A program made the translations under genes and the position numbers. The notes under the pieces were generated by a model that was not told where the DNA came from, ran no database searches, and saw nothing but the letters and a program-made list of their open reading frames with translations. 5,502 nt of DNA, taken from the NCBI GenBank assembly GCA_964547725.1, contig CAZJOO010000029.1, positions 1-5,502 of the forward strand. Direction: 5' to 3'. This DNA comes from JAAZMU01 sp964547725 (lineage in GTDB: Bacteria > Patescibacteriota > Minisyncoccia > Minisyncoccales > Minisyncoccaceae). Position 1 is the stretch's first letter, and each line of letters starts with the position of its first letter. This document shows, piece after piece, positions 5,020-5,502 of this stretch.

Positions 5020-5502
5020 TTTTAGATTTAGCAATTATTGGTGGAGGTCCTGCTGGGATTACAGCTGCGATTTATGCTTCACGTAATAACTTAAACACTT
5101 TTATTTTTGGAGAGAATATGGGAGGAATGCTTTTTAACAAAGCGGTTAATGTTGAAAATTATTTAGGTTTTCCTTCTATCTCAGGTTTTAATTTAGCTTT
5201 AAAGTTTAGAGAGCAATTAGAAAGCCAAGACAAAGTTTCAATAGTAGAAGAAGAAATTATTGAAGTTTTAAAGGAAGGAGATTTATTTAGATTAAAAACT
5301 TCCAAACAAGAGTTTGTCAGCCGGGCAGTCATTGTTGCTTCTGGCTCTAAACCAAGAGAATTAGAAGTTAAAGGAGAAAAAGAGTTTTTAGGAAGAGGAG
5401 TTGGTTATTGTCCTGTGTGTGATGGTCCTTTTTTCAAGAATAAAGACATTATGATTGTCGGGGGAGGAAACGCTTCTTTCGAGTCAGCTATTTATTTAAG
5501 TA
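5016..5502 (+). CDS. trxB: Thioredoxin reductase-like flavoprotein, 5' part
   Basis: The frame opens with ATG overlapping the galU stop (ATGA) and runs off the right edge after 162 codons, about half of the usual 300-320. It has the FAD Rossmann motif GGGPAG (9-14) following ILDLAII, then GGMLFNKAVNVENYLGFP (36-53), the second FAD strand motif AVIVASGSKPR (104-114), GVGYCPVCDGPFF (128-140) carrying the redox pair C132/C135, and the start of the NADPH-binding motif GGGNASFESA (149-158). The domain order, with CxxC between FAD and NADPH parts, is that of low-molecular-weight TrxB, which passes electrons from NADPH through FAD to thioredoxin. The redox motif is CPVC rather than the common CATC, and the usual Gln after GG in 'GGQ' is Met38, so a relative using another thiol partner or electron donor is possible. 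The HRR motif for NADPH phosphate would lie beyond the edge. Confidence 0.88.
   Translation, partial: MILDLAIIGGGPAGITAAIYASRNNLNTFIFGENMGGMLFNKAVNVENYLGFPSISGFNLALKFREQLESQDKVSIVEEEIIEVLKEGDLFRLKTSKQEFVSRAVIVASGSKPRELEVKGEKEFLGRGVGYCPVCDGPFFKNKDIMIVGGGNASFESAIYLS

Noticed and set aside
1..5502. Alternative genetic code with TGA read as glycine or tryptophan
   Set aside because: TGA ends the HIT and galU genes at sensible lengths, Trp is encoded by TGG and Gly by GGN, and no domain needs an internal TGA.

Overview
The window is an AT-rich, gene-dense bacterial chromosome segment. The gene set (a LamG-domain surface protein, a FtsB/DivIC-type division protein, a HIT hydrolase, a small MscS channel, FtsZ, a GalU-type uridylyltransferase and a TrxB-type reductase), the Lys/Glu-rich proteins and the spacing down to 1-4 base overlaps suggest a small-genome bacterium. 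A Candidatus Patescibacteria (CPR) lineage is my best guess. That placement is an inference from style and gene content, not from a marker gene. The standard bacterial code fits: TGA ends two genes, and no reading frame needs an internal TGA.

Layout. Positions 1-755 hold the 3' part of a LamG protein, probably one with a pilin-like N-terminus outside the window. It ends in a strong hairpin (754-782) with T-runs on both strands, so the hairpin can terminate transcription from either side. Between it and the next plus-strand gene lies a 31-codon minus-strand frame (821-916) for a single-pass membrane peptide, convergent with the LamG gene. A good sigma70-type promoter on the plus strand (789-817) would read across this small frame as antisense and into ftsB (946-1347). 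From 1385 to the right edge five plus-strand genes are packed head to tail: HIT protein, MscS channel, FtsZ, GalU and thioredoxin reductase (cut by the edge). Junctions are ATGA overlaps (HIT/MscS and GalU/TrxB) or gaps of 4-5 bases, so this is very likely one operon.

How the genes fit together. FtsB and FtsZ are both division proteins: FtsZ forms the cytoskeletal ring and the FtsB-like protein is a membrane-anchored coiled-coil divisome component. GalU supplies UDP-glucose for envelope glycans, MscS relieves osmotic pressure, TrxB supplies thiol reducing power and the HIT protein cleans up nucleotide adducts. The operon therefore mixes division, envelope and housekeeping functions. No gene from 946 onward has a recognisable Shine-Dalgarno sequence.

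I found no undescribed system that can be claimed with confidence. The most interesting points are the small membrane peptide frame with its antisense promoter and two-way terminator, the divergent segment of FtsZ after the T7 loop together with its Lys-rich tails, and the lack of Shine-Dalgarno sites with -10-like boxes close to start codons. I saw no rRNA, tRNA, CRISPR array, insertion sequence or attachment site.
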